64,000 nt of DNA from Asterias amurensis (GCF_032118995.1 NC_092652.1:26463044-26527043); one strand, 5' to 3'; positions 1 through 11,766 are shown, counted from the first letter of the stretch. The notes: generated by a model from the letters alone, not told the origin. Numbers and translations are program-made.

Positions 1-2109
1 TTTCTATCGCAAAAATTTTAAGGAAAAAAATACAAAAAAACAGCTGATCAGTCAAGAAGTTGTGTCTACAACTCATAGAATGAAACGCAATTCCATTTCT
101 AGATGTGTGTCCGATGGTGAAAAAAACGCCTTTGGCTTTCCTGCTAATAAATAATTTTGAAACTTCATCCATGGGCAATTTCAGAGAGACCAAACTGGTT
201 TACGCAATAAATCTCTTTTAAGTTGTAGCATATTTATGAAGGGAGACATTTATAGGTCTCCTAGGATACTAATCATCGTCTGTCAAATATTATTTTGTCT
301 GCACAGACACATTTTAGAGGACACATTTTCCTGATCGAATCTTGTAGTTCGTCTTGTGGTGAGGAGTCATCTGATACCGACAGTTTATTACTTTATGTCA
401 GTGAACTTGGAAAGCTCATCTGTAATGAGAGTAAATCTGAACAAGCCAAAGTAATGGTTTGGGGTTTTTCCTACTTCCATATTGTAAGTGGTTTAGGAAA
501 TTACAGGTAGGAAAACTGGAAATAAGACAGGGGTCAAATCGGGGTCAAATCAGGGTCCAAATTATAGATTATGACCCAAGTCTAAACATCCAAGATTTTC
601 GGGTTGGGTTTTGGGTTTTTGTTATTTTTTTACTTTTGTCTTTTCCAAACAACATTTCTGAGCTTATGTTTTCTGGAACTCAACACATTATTTGCTGTAG
701 TGTTTTTTTCAACTTTTAAGATTTTTTTTTGTTTTTTTTAAGCATTCTGGTAACACTTGCTTTTTTAGACAGTTGCAATAAAATGTCACATAGGCCATAG
801 AGCAAGGAACAGAAGGAGTTACAACTAGTTTTCTTCAAAGGTTCCATGAGTGTTACCGCGGGCTTATAACGACCAGCGCTAATCGACAGAAACATCTGTG
901 GGCGCATTTCCTAACGAGCGAAGTATAAAGAACTTGCTACCCAATTACGCCACAGAAAAATACACAGATTGCATTGCGTTCAATTCAAGCGTCCTTCTCA
1001 ACCAACGACATACGGCAAGGATGATTTTAGCTATGAATAACGACATTTCAATGATTTTGGCAAACAAAAATGCAATAGGAATCGCAACTAACTAAACTTA
1101 GTCAGCACAAGCATTCTATTTCTATTAGAATTTCTAATTATTGGAAACACAACCTTTTTGACACGTGATTTCAACTTTCTTTTTTTATCATGACACTAAT
1201 TATTTTTAATCTTTTAATCTTAATCTTAACATTTCTGTAACCCTTCACAAAATCACAGAAACTGCCCATTCGCTTCGGTCAGGAGCGAACAACACACGTA
1301 AATTGTAATGTCCGAAAACTGGGCAAGCAAAATTGACGCACTAGTTCAACTGAATACCTCGTCACAGTAACATAATGAACACCTTAAAATCATCCCAATA
1401 ATATCGCTCTTTAATTCAACCCATCATCAAGTAATAAAACAGAATTACAGCCACAACTAGTCTAATTCTCGTAAATAAAACCACTACGATTTTTCTTACC
1501 AATACGGGAGCATCCATGTTGATTTATATTCACTGGTCCCAAACAAAAAAGGCTTGTTGTTTTAACACGTACTCCGCGCACCAACGTAAACTTTTTGCCA
1601 ACGTGTAAAACGTATACTGGAGAGAATTACGGAGAAGCTGTGTGTCACAGGCTTTCAACGTCGGGGGCGCTGTTCATACTTGCCTTTGGTTGGGACTCGG
1701 ATTTATAGTGGTATAATATAAAGGGTGCAAATAAATATTTTCAGAAGTAGCGCAGTTTCTTTTTAAATAAAATGACAACGACTTTTTGACGTAAATTTTA
1801 ATAATTTTGTCTTTATTTTGTGAAGGAAAATCTAGAAGGGACAGTCTACGCTCTTTCAATCCCAAACTATACCCACAGGTAAAGACATTTCCAAACCTCA
1901 AGAGATTAGCTTTGGGAAAAGGCTCCTTATCTTGTGAACAAATCAAAGCCTGAAATACCCCCCTTCCCCACTTCATCATCCCATCCCAAAAATCCAGGCA
2001 CGAAAGTCACAATTCTTCCGAAAGAAATTGCTCTTAATTGATTTTTAACAAAAATTTAAACAGAAACAAATAATATTATAAATTTTGGCTTTAGACAGTG
2101 AGGTCTGTG
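1..2109. other. Unassigned AT-rich DNA
   Basis: Several short open frames on both strands (for example 898-1095, 1674-1979) show no motif, and tandem ggggtcaaatc copies lie at 530-560. No gene is supported. Confidence 0.6.
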
Positions 2110-2240
2110 AAAAGAAATCACCGGCGTACTACTAGGGTGTGATTCGAACTCACGACCTTTGCAGTAGAGTAGTGTCTTACCAATTATTGTGTCTTACCAA
2201 TTGTTGATGTCACTCGTGGGACACCCTTTGGAATTCTGTG
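2110..2240 (-). repeat. tRNA-derived SINE fragment
   Basis: Reversed, it contains a B box in tcgtgagttcgaatcacacc, typical of tRNA-type SINEs. A 15-bp piece (gtcttaccaattatt) is duplicated. Limits are approximate. Confidence 0.5.
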
Positions 2241-2395
2241 AACAGGGAAAACAACCGATCTTGGACAATTATTTCAAGACGTCACAACATTCAAACACAC
2301 ACCGAGCCTAAAATTTGCACCCTACGCATTAGAAAGTGAAATCATAACAGTCATTCTGAGTAGTCAGGTTTCTACTTCCCAATTTATCGTATTAA

Positions 2396-2739
2396 TTAAG
2401 GCAAGGAGACCATTGGTAATGTTGTCAGTAATCTCACTTGGTGTATCCCATGCATAATAACAATCTGTGAAAATTTGGACTCATAAAATCATCGAAGTTA
2501 TAAGAGATTGATGAAAGAAAAACACCCTTGTTGCACACAATTTGTGTGCTTTCAGCTGACTAATATTAATAACATGCTTCAGGCCTAAAGGGTTTTATTC
2601 TTTGAGTGAGAAGTTACCTTTCTCGAAAACTACTACTTCAGATGGAGCCGTCACTAGCTCTCCATCGCTCGTAACACCAAGTAAGTTTTTATGCTAACAA
2701 TTATTTTGAGTAATTACTTATAGTGTCCAGTGCCTTTAA
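2396..2739 (-). mobile_element. TTAA MITE, AGGCACTGGACAC family, core type B
   Basis: TTAA at both ends. The left tip has decayed, and the right tip reads tagtgtccagtgcct. The core has the self-complementary cttcaggcct..aag motif. Orientation is relative to the copy at 38571. Confidence 0.8.
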
Positions 2740-2792
2740 GTGTAACTGAGTCAGACGTTATAGTGTCAAAACCCTTGTGATATCTATCTCTA

Positions 2793-3508
2793 TAGACTGT
2801 GCAAGTCTCGCGCGGATTTGAACTTCCGGGACCATTGTGGTCCCAACCTTATGGAGTTTTACGTTGGGGAGATTTTGTTTTGTCCATTACTTTAGTTTAA
2901 TGTAGTTTATGACCATAAAAATGACACATGTTGTTAAAAATGTAATACTAATTAACATCATATATAAAAGTAAAAATAAAGTCAACATAATAACGAAGAA
3001 AAACCGATATTTAAACTTGACCTCAGGTCAGGTTACTTGGTAAAAATTAAGAATTTCTGCCCATCTCCGATCACGAAACTTACGCAGACGCTTGTTTTGG
3101 TCGCGCGGGGTGAAAAGCTTTTTCATTAGTCGTTTAGGCGTCGGCTTCCTCTTTAAACTGCGTCACGCGTTTATCTAACGCCCTTGCGACCATCGTGCGT
3201 CCGCGTATAAACCAGCTTTTAGCAGTTTCACATTCGGGCGTAGATTTACAAAAGGGGTTTCAAAAAATTTAAGATCAAACAAACATCCTTGTCCCAGAGT
3301 TTTACTTTTGTCCATACATAGACTTTAACCGATAATTGTGTGTTTGTTTAAAAAGCTAAAACTAATTTAAACAAGCTCTATAGGGTATTTTTGTTGTTCA
3401 GATTCAGCATTAAGAATAAATTAAAGCAAAGATTTGATTCATAAAAAAATAAAGTTCTTCAGTTGTCGTGTTTTCTCGCTCCGGTGCGCGCGAGACTTGC
3501 ACAGTCTA
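2793..3508. mobile_element. DNA element with 22-bp perfect terminal inverted repeats
   Basis: tagactgtgcaagtctcgcg (2793 on) is exactly mirrored at 3487-3508 over 22 bp. The 716-bp interior has no long reading frame, so it is non-autonomous if it is a transposon. The duplicated target is unclear (TA is possible), so the superfamily is not assigned. Confidence 0.6.
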
Positions 3509-6360
3509 TTATGCGTTATTGATGAGGAGGAAGCAATTCAATTGTACATAAAGCGCACAAACCATGTATGGACAAGTGAAGACACGTCAGTAGCACGCGG
3601 CGGGTTCTAAAATCCGGTCTCGTCATGTGTTTTTGTTTATCCATACCTTTTGTATTTTACATTGCACTGTTGTTTTGATGGATTTACGTAATTATACATG
3701 ACAATCAGTGTGCTTGTGGGGGGGGGGGTGAAGGTCCGAGGGTTGGGTGACCATACAATTGTGGACTAACAGTCTTTGAACTATATTACAGTTTTCTCTC
3801 AATTGCATTCTTAAGACCTATCGTTCCGTGTCTTTGATGTCAACAAACAGTTTAGTAACAAGACATTATTCCTAAACTTTCGTTTTTTGGTCCTTTGGTT
3901 GACCACAAAACTTGTTGACTACGGAAAACTTCAAGCTCCCTTTTTTGATATAGAAACTTAGCTTACAAGTGTTAATGATAAAACAGCACAGTGTTACTTT
4001 ATACCAATTTAAGTCTCAATTGCTACACGTTCAACCAATTCGAGAAACTTTACCATGTGTAACTTAAACACCTTTGTTAACAAAATGTTTGTCATTATTT
4101 TTCTCGTTTATAATTTCGTGTTTTACAGAATGAACATGGCAACGTTTTAAAACCAAACTAAGTCACGGAAATGTGTGACGCGTCAAGTTAACACCAGCCT
4201 GATAATTTGAATTCTGTCAAATTATTATTGCTATGCATTGTTTTAAAAACAGTGCTATATTTAGGCTTTCATAGCTAACAAAGTTTTTATAGAAATAAGT
4301 TTCTCTAAACGTAAATTGTTGACCACCAAATGAACCCGGGCTGATATGACTGGCTGCGGTAGGCCTACTGAACGAGTTATCGCCACAACGGGTGCAACGG
4401 TGGCGGGAAAAGGGGTGTTAGTTTCCATGGGAAATGTTTTCTAAGTAAACAAACAATAGTAATAATTATTACGAAATACAAATTTAAAATCAAAGAAGCA
4501 AAATAGAACAATGTGTTCTTTGAAGGAGGGGCAAAGTAGAGATTATTATAAAGAGTTGTCTAACAGTCACATGCATGTCCCGTGATTAGTCGAAGCGATT
4601 TCACAGTGCATGACACACCCCGGTGGGTGTATGCAAGAAAAGTAACTTCAATGACAGTAATTGACATTGGACACTATCCAAACGGTCTATAGAGGCAGTG
4701 AATGTCTATTATTATACTTTACACATCAAATTGTACATTCACATAGAATTGTACAGTTAATGGCGTACTTTGCACATCGATATTGGTTATATATAGGCAT
4801 TCATTTTGCAGAGTGAATGCCACCATTTTAGATCCTGCACGTCAAGAACTTTTAAAATAATAACAGAACAAACGGTACGAAATCAGGCGGGAACTTCCCT
4901 CGTGTTCAATGGATGATTCCTGATAGATCTATAATACACCAGCGAATGTTAGTGAAGCGCAAATTCAGTTTCCAATACATGTCTTTGCAAACTACCTTTT
5001 GGATACATTTTGTCAATAACTTTGTCCAATATCAACCTCTACTGCATGTAACATCATTGGTATCTTGAAAATGATATCACTTATCAAAGCGTTCATTTTC
5101 AGACTTATGAACTCACCAATGATCGATGAATTATCATCAATCCATTTAAACAAAGTTATTGACACAAACATACAAAAACTAGTTTGCAAAAAAACATTGA
5201 TATTAAAAATGTGTGCATCGCTTAAATGAATTTGCATAAAAATGCCTACTTCGAATCATCCAATGCGCATGAGGGAAATTCCCATCCGATTTTTATTTCT
5301 CTGTGTAATTTGAAAGTTGTTGACAAACAGGATCTAAAATCAACACAATCATTGTCAAGAAGAGATGGAATTTTCCCACGATTGAAATATAATCCTGGGA
5401 TGTTTGCGTGTCACCATAGAAACGTTGGTCATGATATGTGTTTGAGTTCAGCTTCTGGAGAAAACTCAGGTGTAATTTTGTAAAATCATCTGAAATGTTG
5501 AATGACAAAAAAAAGGTGCAGTGACATTTCAACTTCAGTTTTCTTTTATATTTTAAAGGGGGGGGGGTCCGGAGACTTTCCAAGCTATACGTCACCGTCG
5601 CGAAGAAAACCAAAACGTTACAATGACCACTGGAATGGTTGATTTTACAGAAACGAAACATTCCAAACAGAGAAGGCATCTCTCTTGGGAAAAGGAGCAA
5701 CGATTGATATCACAATATGACAAATATTGTACCCAGAACAAGAAAAAGTACCCAAAACTGAGAGTCAACATTAGTAGACATTAATGGTATCTATTTAAAC
5801 AATTCATAAAGGTATTGAAAATCAAATCTGTCATTTACAGCAGATGCTTTTGAGACATGGCGGATTGATTCAGTCAGTAATTTATAAAGTCATTGTTTGT
5901 AAATATCGAATTTTACTTTTGAACCCTCGAGATCGAAACTTCAGCTATTGCTGTACTCATTTCTCAAAAGCTTTTTCATTTCAAGAAAAAATATTGCTAC
6001 TCTCATGTGCAAATTAAAAATGTAAACATTTGTTTTTTTCAATTGTAACAATGGTATGCATGCCCTTTAAGTTCAACCACCAAATATAAACAAAACAATT
6101 TATTCGACTGTTTGATTAGTTAATTCACTGATGTGTAAATAGATGTAGCTGCTGTATGGATTTGTTTCGTTTTACCATTTTAGTTGGTCTTCCGTATTTC
6201 GATAAAATTCGCAGAAATTTTGTCAACATACGGAAGGCCCCAGTATTACGTAACAACTATTGTTTTCGATAACACTTGTCTGTTTTCTTGTTCGTGGTAT
6301 TTCCTTCTTTCACAATAAAGAACCACTTAAATTCATAATTCAAATTCAAAATGATATTAC
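3509..6360. other. Unassigned DNA up to the tRNA array
   Basis: A G-run (3717-3728), the foldback at 4984-5190 and a small inverted pair ggtcttccgtat / atacggaaggcc (6186-6238). Open frames at 5226-5700 overlap on opposite strands with no domains. Confidence 0.55.
4984..5190. repeat. Imperfect foldback, arms about 41 bp
   Basis: tttgcaaacta...gtcaataactttgt (4984-5025) is mirrored at 5150-5190 at roughly 80 percent. The 124-bp loop itself contains small palindromes (aatgatatcactt, aatgatcgatgaa). Confidence 0.55.
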
Positions 6361-6375
6361 CGTCCCTGGGTGGAT

Positions 6376-6428
<53 letters not shown>

Positions 6429-6434
6429 AGAGAC
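6361..6434 (-). tRNA. tRNA-Asn(GTT), copy 1
   Basis: Full 74-bp consensus sequence; anticodon GTT, discriminator G. It is the most downstream copy of the array. Confidence 0.95.
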
Positions 6435-6500
6435 TTGCTGCTTCTACTGTTTGTATTAATTTTATACTTTTCCCCCCTCGACATCTTGATTAATATATTT

Positions 6501-6526
6501 CGATGGGCAGAACCACCAACCTTTCA

Positions 6527-6560
<34 letters not shown>

Positions 6561-6566
6561 AGAGAC
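6501..6566 (-). pseudogene. tRNA-Asn pseudogene, copy 2 (3' part replaced)
   Basis: The 5' half and anticodon are intact, but the T stem and acceptor 3' strand are replaced by unrelated sequence (cgatgggcag), so no cloverleaf can close. The same lesion recurs in copy 6, showing that the defect was duplicated. Confidence 0.85.
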
Positions 6567-6662
6567 TTGCTGTGTTTGTTAACTTTCGTATAACTTTTAT
6601 ATTATTTTTTGCTGCTCGAAAACTTGATATACAGCAAACAATAAAAGTTCAAAATATTTTTC

Positions 6663-6677
6663 CGTCCCTGGGTGGAT

Positions 6678-6730
<53 letters not shown>

Positions 6731-6736
6731 AGAGAC
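6663..6736 (-). tRNA. tRNA-Asn(GTT), copy 3
   Basis: Consensus 74-bp copy with a T-run in the 3' trailer. Confidence 0.95.
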
Positions 6737-6832
6737 TTGCTGTGTTTGTCAATTTTCGTATAACTTTTACATGATTTTTTGCTGCTCGAAAACTTGATTA
6801 ACAGCAAACAATAAAAGTTAAAAATATTTGTC

Positions 6833-6847
6833 CGTCCCTGGGTGGAT

Positions 6848-6898
<51 letters not shown>

Positions 6899-6905
6899 CA
6901 GAGAC
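6833..6905 (-). pseudogene. tRNA-Asn, copy 4, one-base deletion at position 8
   Basis: Only 73 bp: one base is missing at the acceptor/D-arm junction, removing the near-universal U8 that pairs with A14. The rest is consensus. It is probably non-functional, though a sequencing slip cannot be excluded. Confidence 0.65.
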
Positions 6906-7002
6906 TTACTGTCTTTGTTAATTTTTGTATAACGTTTACATTATTTTGTAGCTGCTCGAAAACTTGATTAACAGCAAACAATAAAAGTTAAAAATATTTG
7001 TC

Positions 7003-7017
7003 CGTCCCTGGGTGGAT

Positions 7018-7070
<53 letters not shown>

Positions 7071-7076
7071 AGAGAC
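7003..7076 (-). tRNA. tRNA-Asn(GTT), copy 5
   Basis: Consensus copy; it sits 642 bp from copy 1 with a matching upstream flank. Confidence 0.95.
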
Positions 7077-7142
7077 TTGCTGCTTCTACTGTTTGTATTA
7101 AGTTTATACTTTTCCCCCCTCGACATCTTGATTAATATATTT

Positions 7143-7168
7143 CGATGGGCAGAACCACCAACCTTTCA

Positions 7169-7202
<34 letters not shown>

Positions 7203-7208
7203 AGAGAC
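7143..7208 (-). pseudogene. tRNA-Asn pseudogene, copy 6 (duplicate of copy 2)
   Basis: Same replaced 3' end as the copy at 6501, 642 bp away, with a few flank differences, so the duplication is not the most recent. Confidence 0.85.
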
Positions 7209-7305
7209 TTGCTGTGTTTGTCAATTTTCGTATAACTTTTACATTATTTTTTGCTGCTCGAAAACTTGATTTACAGCAAACAATAAAAGTTCAAAATATT
7301 TTTTC

Positions 7306-7320
7306 CGTCCCTGGGTGGAT

Positions 7321-7373
<53 letters not shown>

Positions 7374-7379
7374 AGAGAC
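7306..7379 (-). tRNA. tRNA-Asn(GTT), copy 7
   Basis: Consensus copy followed by a T-rich trailer. Confidence 0.95.
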
Positions 7380-7475
7380 TTAATATGTTTGTTAATTTTT
7401 GTATAACTTTTACATGATTTTTTGCTGCTCGAAAACTTGATTAACAGCAAACAATGAAAGTTCAAAATATTTGTT

Positions 7476-7490
7476 CGTCCCTGGGTGGAT

Positions 7491-7543
<53 letters not shown>

Positions 7544-7549
7544 AGAGAC
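7476..7549 (-). tRNA. tRNA-Asn(GTT), copy 8
   Basis: Consensus copy. Confidence 0.95.
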
Positions 7550-7645
7550 TTACTGTCTTTGTTAATTTTTGTATAACTTTTACATTATTTTTAGCTGCTC
7601 GAAAACTTGATTAACAGCAAACAATAAAAGTTAAAAATATTTGTC

Positions 7646-7660
7646 CGTCCCTGGGTGGAT

Positions 7661-7713
<53 letters not shown>

Positions 7714-7719
7714 AGAGAC
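7646..7719 (-). tRNA. tRNA-Asn(GTT), copy 9
   Basis: Consensus copy. Confidence 0.95.
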
Positions 7720-7815
7720 TTATTGTGTTTGTCAGTTTATGTATAATTTTTACATTAACTTTTGCTGCTTGAAAACTTGATTAACAGCAAACAATAAAAG
7801 TTCAAAATATTTGTC

Positions 7816-7830
7816 CGTCCCTGGGTGGAT

Positions 7831-7883
<53 letters not shown>

Positions 7884-7889
7884 AGAGAC
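7816..7889 (-). tRNA. tRNA-Asn(GTT), copy 10
   Basis: Consensus copy; last one before the identical 503-bp duplication begins. Confidence 0.95.
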
Positions 7890-7977
7890 TTAGCTACTAT
7901 TGTTTGTATTAATCTTATACTTTTGCCCCTCGAAAACTTGATTAATATCAAACCACTATAGTTCAAAATGATTTTTC

Positions 7978-7992
7978 CGTCCCTGGGTGGAT

Positions 7993-8045
<53 letters not shown>

Positions 8046-8051
8046 AGAGAC
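7978..8051 (-). tRNA. tRNA-Asn(GTT), copy 11
   Basis: Consensus copy; first of the first 503-bp unit, with the distinctive spacer containing tcaaaccactatag. Confidence 0.95.
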
Positions 8052-8148
8052 TTATTGTGGTTGTTAGTATTTTGTATAACTTTTACATTATTTTTTGCTG
8101 CTCGAAAACTTGATTAACAGCAAACAATAAAAGTTCAAAGTATTTGTC

Positions 8149-8163
8149 CGTCCCTGGGTGGAT

Positions 8164-8216
<53 letters not shown>

Positions 8217-8222
8217 AGAGAC
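8149..8222 (-). tRNA. tRNA-Asn(GTT), copy 12
   Basis: Consensus copy inside the first 503-bp unit. Confidence 0.95.
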
Positions 8223-8318
8223 TTACTGTCTTTGTCAATTTTTGTATAACTTTTCCATTATTTTTTGCTGCTCGAAAACTTGATTAACAGCAAACAATAA
8301 AAGTTCAAAGTATTTGTC

Positions 8319-8333
8319 CGTCCCTGGGTGGAT

Positions 8334-8386
<53 letters not shown>

Positions 8387-8392
8387 AGAGAC
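8319..8392 (-). tRNA. tRNA-Asn(GTT), copy 13
   Basis: Consensus copy closing the first 503-bp unit. Confidence 0.95.
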
Positions 8393-8480
8393 TTAGCTAC
8401 TATTGTTTGTATTAATCTTATACTTTTGCCCCTCGAAAACTTGATTAATATCAAACCACTATAGTTCAAAATGATTTTTC

Positions 8481-8495
8481 CGTCCCTGGGTGGAT

Positions 8496-8548
<53 letters not shown>

Positions 8549-8554
8549 AGAGAC
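8481..8554 (-). tRNA. tRNA-Asn(GTT), copy 14
   Basis: Duplicate of copy 11, 503 bp away. Confidence 0.95.
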
Positions 8555-8651
8555 TTATTGTGGTTGTTAGTATTTTGTATAACTTTTACATTATTTTTTG
8601 CTGCTCGAAAACTTGATTAACAGCAAACAATAAAAGTTCAAAGTATTTGTC

Positions 8652-8666
8652 CGTCCCTGGGTGGAT

Positions 8667-8719
<53 letters not shown>

Positions 8720-8725
8720 AGAGAC
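8652..8725 (-). tRNA. tRNA-Asn(GTT), copy 15
   Basis: Duplicate of copy 12. Confidence 0.95.
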
Positions 8726-8821
8726 TTACTGTCTTTGTCAATTTTTGTATAACTTTTCCATTATTTTTTGCTGCTCGAAAACTTGATTAACAGCAAACAA
8801 TAAAAGTTCAAAGTATTTGTC

Positions 8822-8836
8822 CGTCCCTGGGTGGAT

Positions 8837-8889
<53 letters not shown>

Positions 8890-8895
8890 AGAGAC
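8822..8895 (-). tRNA. tRNA-Asn(GTT), copy 16
   Basis: Duplicate of copy 13; the 5'-most gene of block 1. Its upstream flank is unique sequence, not array spacer. Confidence 0.95.
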
Positions 8896-10752
8896 TTATT
8901 GTGATGGCACAGCTGAATACTTCAGACAATACTTGAAATTGGGTCTTCATTAGTCAATAACAGAATCTAAAGAGATTTGATCGTCGACTCAAAGAATTGA
9001 ATATTAAGCTTTACATATTATATTGATAGTCAATTCACGTGTGCAATGTTTGGAAAAGTTCAACCCATGACTCAAATGGTTATGGTTATTTATTTTGTTT
9101 TGGGGTTGTTGTTTGGGGTTTCAGGTTGCTTTTTTGGTTTTTGTTTTTTTGGTTTGGTTTTGGGTTTTTTGTTTCTTTTTTTTTGGGGGGGGGGTGGGGG
9201 TGGGGGGGTTGAGGGAGTTCAAACAAATAATAATATTGAGGTACTTTTGAATCCCGGTGTGGGTGGGAGAGTCATTTCCCAAAATATTCAACTTATTGAG
9301 GAATACGTCAATTTAGTAACAAAGCCACTGTTGGCAGAGTTTAATAATTTCCAACATGGTGTTAACGGAAGATTTTGCGCGACATAAAAAAAACAATAAT
9401 TATACCCGCAAGCTAAAGTGGACCCTGGGTTTTCCTAAAACGGTCATTTTACCAGAATGGATTTTTCTAGGAGTCCTAATTTGTTACCTGTGCTTTTGTG
9501 TTTCTTGTTTAAACGGATGACAGGATATGCGTCATACACACAAAGGGAAGGTCAACTGAGCTCGGAAATACGCATCCATGGGTTCGATTCAGAGAGGAAA
9601 CCCTTGTTCCTTATATGTCCATGAGTTCAAATTAGGAATGATTTACAAGTAGCAAGATTTATTCATTTACGTTTCCTCATCCAAAGGTCGTTTCGTTTTT
9701 GGTCAGATTGTATCGAACTTTCGGGAAAATAAACTCCAGAGACCCCGTTAACAATAACCCGAAAAACGCATCGGGCTTTATTCGATTTTGGGGGTTTGTT
9801 TGTTTATCTGTTGTTGGTTTTTACTTATGTTTACGGGTTTGCAAGAGCTGTTTTTGAAAGCCTTTCCAAGAACACTCTTTGCTCTTCTTTAACAAGTCCA
9901 TAACTGCACACAAATGTTGAAGGCCTGACGTTTCGACCCAAGCAGAGTCTTTCTCGTAAATAGAAAGACAACACAACACATACGAACATGGTTATGTATA
10001 CCTTTTAGCTAGTGTCGAAACGTCAGGCAATTAACTATTTGTTTGCATTTATACCATAGGTCATTTTGTTTGGTAAGCAGTATGCAACAGTTAATTCTGT
10101 GTTCTCAATTTAGTAACTGTTTACAAAGCAGTGGCCATTTTGTATGAGTCTGAGGGCATCTTCTATAATCACTTGCTAAAATCAGCGAAATTGTTCGTCC
10201 TTTTGACACTTTTGAACACCACAGTCTTTCAGAGTATTTTGTAAATTAAATCAGAGTCGAGTTTTACTTTGCATCCAGGGTCGTTTTAAAAGTAAGTTGA
10301 TGATTGAACAGGTTTAACTCAGATTCTTCGCTTTCCTTGAGTCAGACACAACCACAGACGATAAATTTTGTTTTTTTATTACTTCGCCTTAATGATAAAT
10401 GAGCAAATTTAACTTCTTTCACATCTTAAGGACATGTCTGGAACGGAATCACACGCGCGAGAATTAAAGTTAACCCTAATTGCATGAGGTGTCTAAACTT
10501 TAATGAGTATTAATCAAAGTCAGACACTTACAAACAAATTAAAATTAACGACAAAAGCATGTGTCATCGGTTACCTGAGGCCATATCTTTCTTATTTCCT
10601 TTGTAACTTGCTTTTTTTATAACCCCGTGATGAGTACGTTTGTTTTCAGTTATTAAAACTAAACATGATCTTTTTATATAATTGAATAACTTATTCAAAA
10701 TACAGGCCTTTGTGCAAAGGTAAAAGAACTTGCTTCAAACAAAATATTGTTA
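8896..10752. other. Unassigned spacer between tRNA array blocks 1 and 2
   Basis: It contains a long G-rich/T-rich low-complexity stretch (9100-9215) with a run of about 25 mostly G bases and the foldback at 9920-10036. I see no gene. Confidence 0.6.
9920..10036. repeat. Short foldback cctgacgtttcgac
   Basis: gcctgacgtttcgac (9931) is mirrored by gtcgaaacgtcaggc about 75 bp on. A related string (actcaacgtttcgatcag) is at 44552. Probably a MITE remnant. Confidence 0.45.
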
Positions 10753-10828
10753 CGTCCCTGGGTGTGAACTTGACCCACCAACCTTTCGGTTAACAGCCGA
10801 ACGTGCTAACCGATTGCGCCACAGAGAC
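10753..10828 (-). pseudogene. tRNA-Asn pseudogene, copy 17 (damaged T arm)
   Basis: 76 bp long: the T-arm region reads gggtgtgaacttgaccc instead of gggtggatttgaacc, destroying the B box and the T stem. The D arm also has acgtgc for acgcgc. The anticodon loop is intact. Confidence 0.75.
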
Positions 10829-10921
10829 TTGCTGTTTGGCTAATATTTTCTGTAACTTTCCAACAAAAGCTGCTTGTAAAGATTGAGAAATATTAAACAA
10901 TAAAAGTTCAAAATATTATTG

Positions 10922-10936
10922 CGTCCCTGGGTGGAT

Positions 10937-10989
<53 letters not shown>

Positions 10990-10995
10990 AGAGAC
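10922..10995 (-). tRNA. tRNA-Asn(GTT), copy 18
   Basis: Consensus copy. Confidence 0.95.
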
Positions 10996-11094
10996 TTGGT
11001 GTGTTGGTTGCTATTTTTTGTTTAACTTTTACAATTTATGCCGCTCGAAAAACTTTATTAGTATCAAACAATAATAAAGTTCAAAATAAGTCTT

Positions 11095-11109
11095 CGTCCC
11101 TGGATGGAT

Positions 11110-11147
<38 letters not shown>

Positions 11148-11168
11148 GACCGATTGCGCCACAGAGAC
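11095..11168 (-). tRNA. tRNA-Asn(GTT), copy 19 (variant)
   Basis: Anticodon GTT. Two substitutions: one at the acceptor/T-stem junction (ctggatgg for ctgggtgg) and one in the D loop (gctgacc). Both still allow folding. Confidence 0.85.
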
Positions 11169-11263
11169 CTGCTGTGTAGCTAGATTTTTCCCCGTAAATT
11201 TCCCCTAAAAACTGCTCTCAAGGTTTGATCAATACCAAACAATAATAATTCAAAATATTACTC

Positions 11264-11278
11264 CGTCCCTGGGTGGAT

Positions 11279-11331
<53 letters not shown>

Positions 11332-11337
11332 AGAGAC
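11264..11337 (-). tRNA. tRNA-Asn(GTT), copy 20
   Basis: Consensus copy. Confidence 0.95.
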
Positions 11338-11430
11338 TTGCTGTTTGGCTAATATTTTCTGTAACTTTCCCACAAAAGCTGCTTGTAAAGATTGAGAATT
11401 ATTAAGCAATAAAAGTTCAAAATATTATCC

Positions 11431-11445
11431 CGTCCCTGGGTGGAT

Positions 11446-11498
<53 letters not shown>

Positions 11499-11504
11499 AG
11501 AGAC
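11431..11504 (-). tRNA. tRNA-Asn(GTT), copy 21
   Basis: Consensus copy; spacer nearly identical to that of copy 22. Confidence 0.95.
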
Positions 11505-11597
11505 TTGCTGTTTGGCTAATATTTTCTGTAACTTTCCCACAAAAGGTGCTTGTAAAGATTGAGAATTATTAAGCAATAAAAGTTCAAAATATTATCC

Positions 11598-11612
11598 CGT
11601 CCCTGGGTGGAT

Positions 11613-11650
<38 letters not shown>

Positions 11651-11671
11651 GACCGATTGCGCCACAGAGAC
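11598..11671 (-). tRNA. tRNA-Asn(GTT), copy 22 (D-loop variant)
   Basis: One D-loop substitution (gctgacc), shared with copy 19. Confidence 0.9.
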
Positions 11672-11766
11672 CTGCTGTGTAGCTAGATTTTTCCCCGTAA
11701 ATTTCCCCTAAAAACTGCTCTTAAAGTTTGATCAATACCAAACAATGATAATTTAAAATATTACTC

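Larger units (their letters stand above)
6361..8895 (-). repeat. tRNA-Asn(GTT) tandem array, block 1 (16 copies)
   Basis: Sixteen copies lie head-to-tail on the minus strand at a period of about 170 bp: a 74-bp tRNA and about 96 bp of conserved spacer. Read on the minus strand, the consensus folds as a standard tRNA: acceptor GTCTCTG/CAGGGAC, A box from TGGCGCAAT, anticodon loop CTGTTAA (anticodon GTT), B box GGTTCAAATCC, discriminator G. Runs of four or more T lie 8-20 bp downstream of each copy, as needed for Pol III termination, and a TATAC-type motif sits about 25-30 bp upstream. Two higher-order duplications are nested here: a diverged 642-bp step (6361 to 7003) and an identical 503-bp one (7890-8392 and 8393-8895). 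Two copies are truncated and one has lost a base. Confidence 0.95.

Noticed and set aside
6257-8000. Open frames across the tRNA array encoding FEPPTFRLTAERANRLRHRD or RNRLARSAVNRKVGGSNPP
   Set aside because: These are translations of the tRNA-Asn body itself; such peptides are familiar artefacts of tRNA genes, not proteins.
9046-9387. 113-codon frame with a Gly-rich middle
   Set aside because: Created by T/G low-complexity sequence and a poly-G run; no motif.
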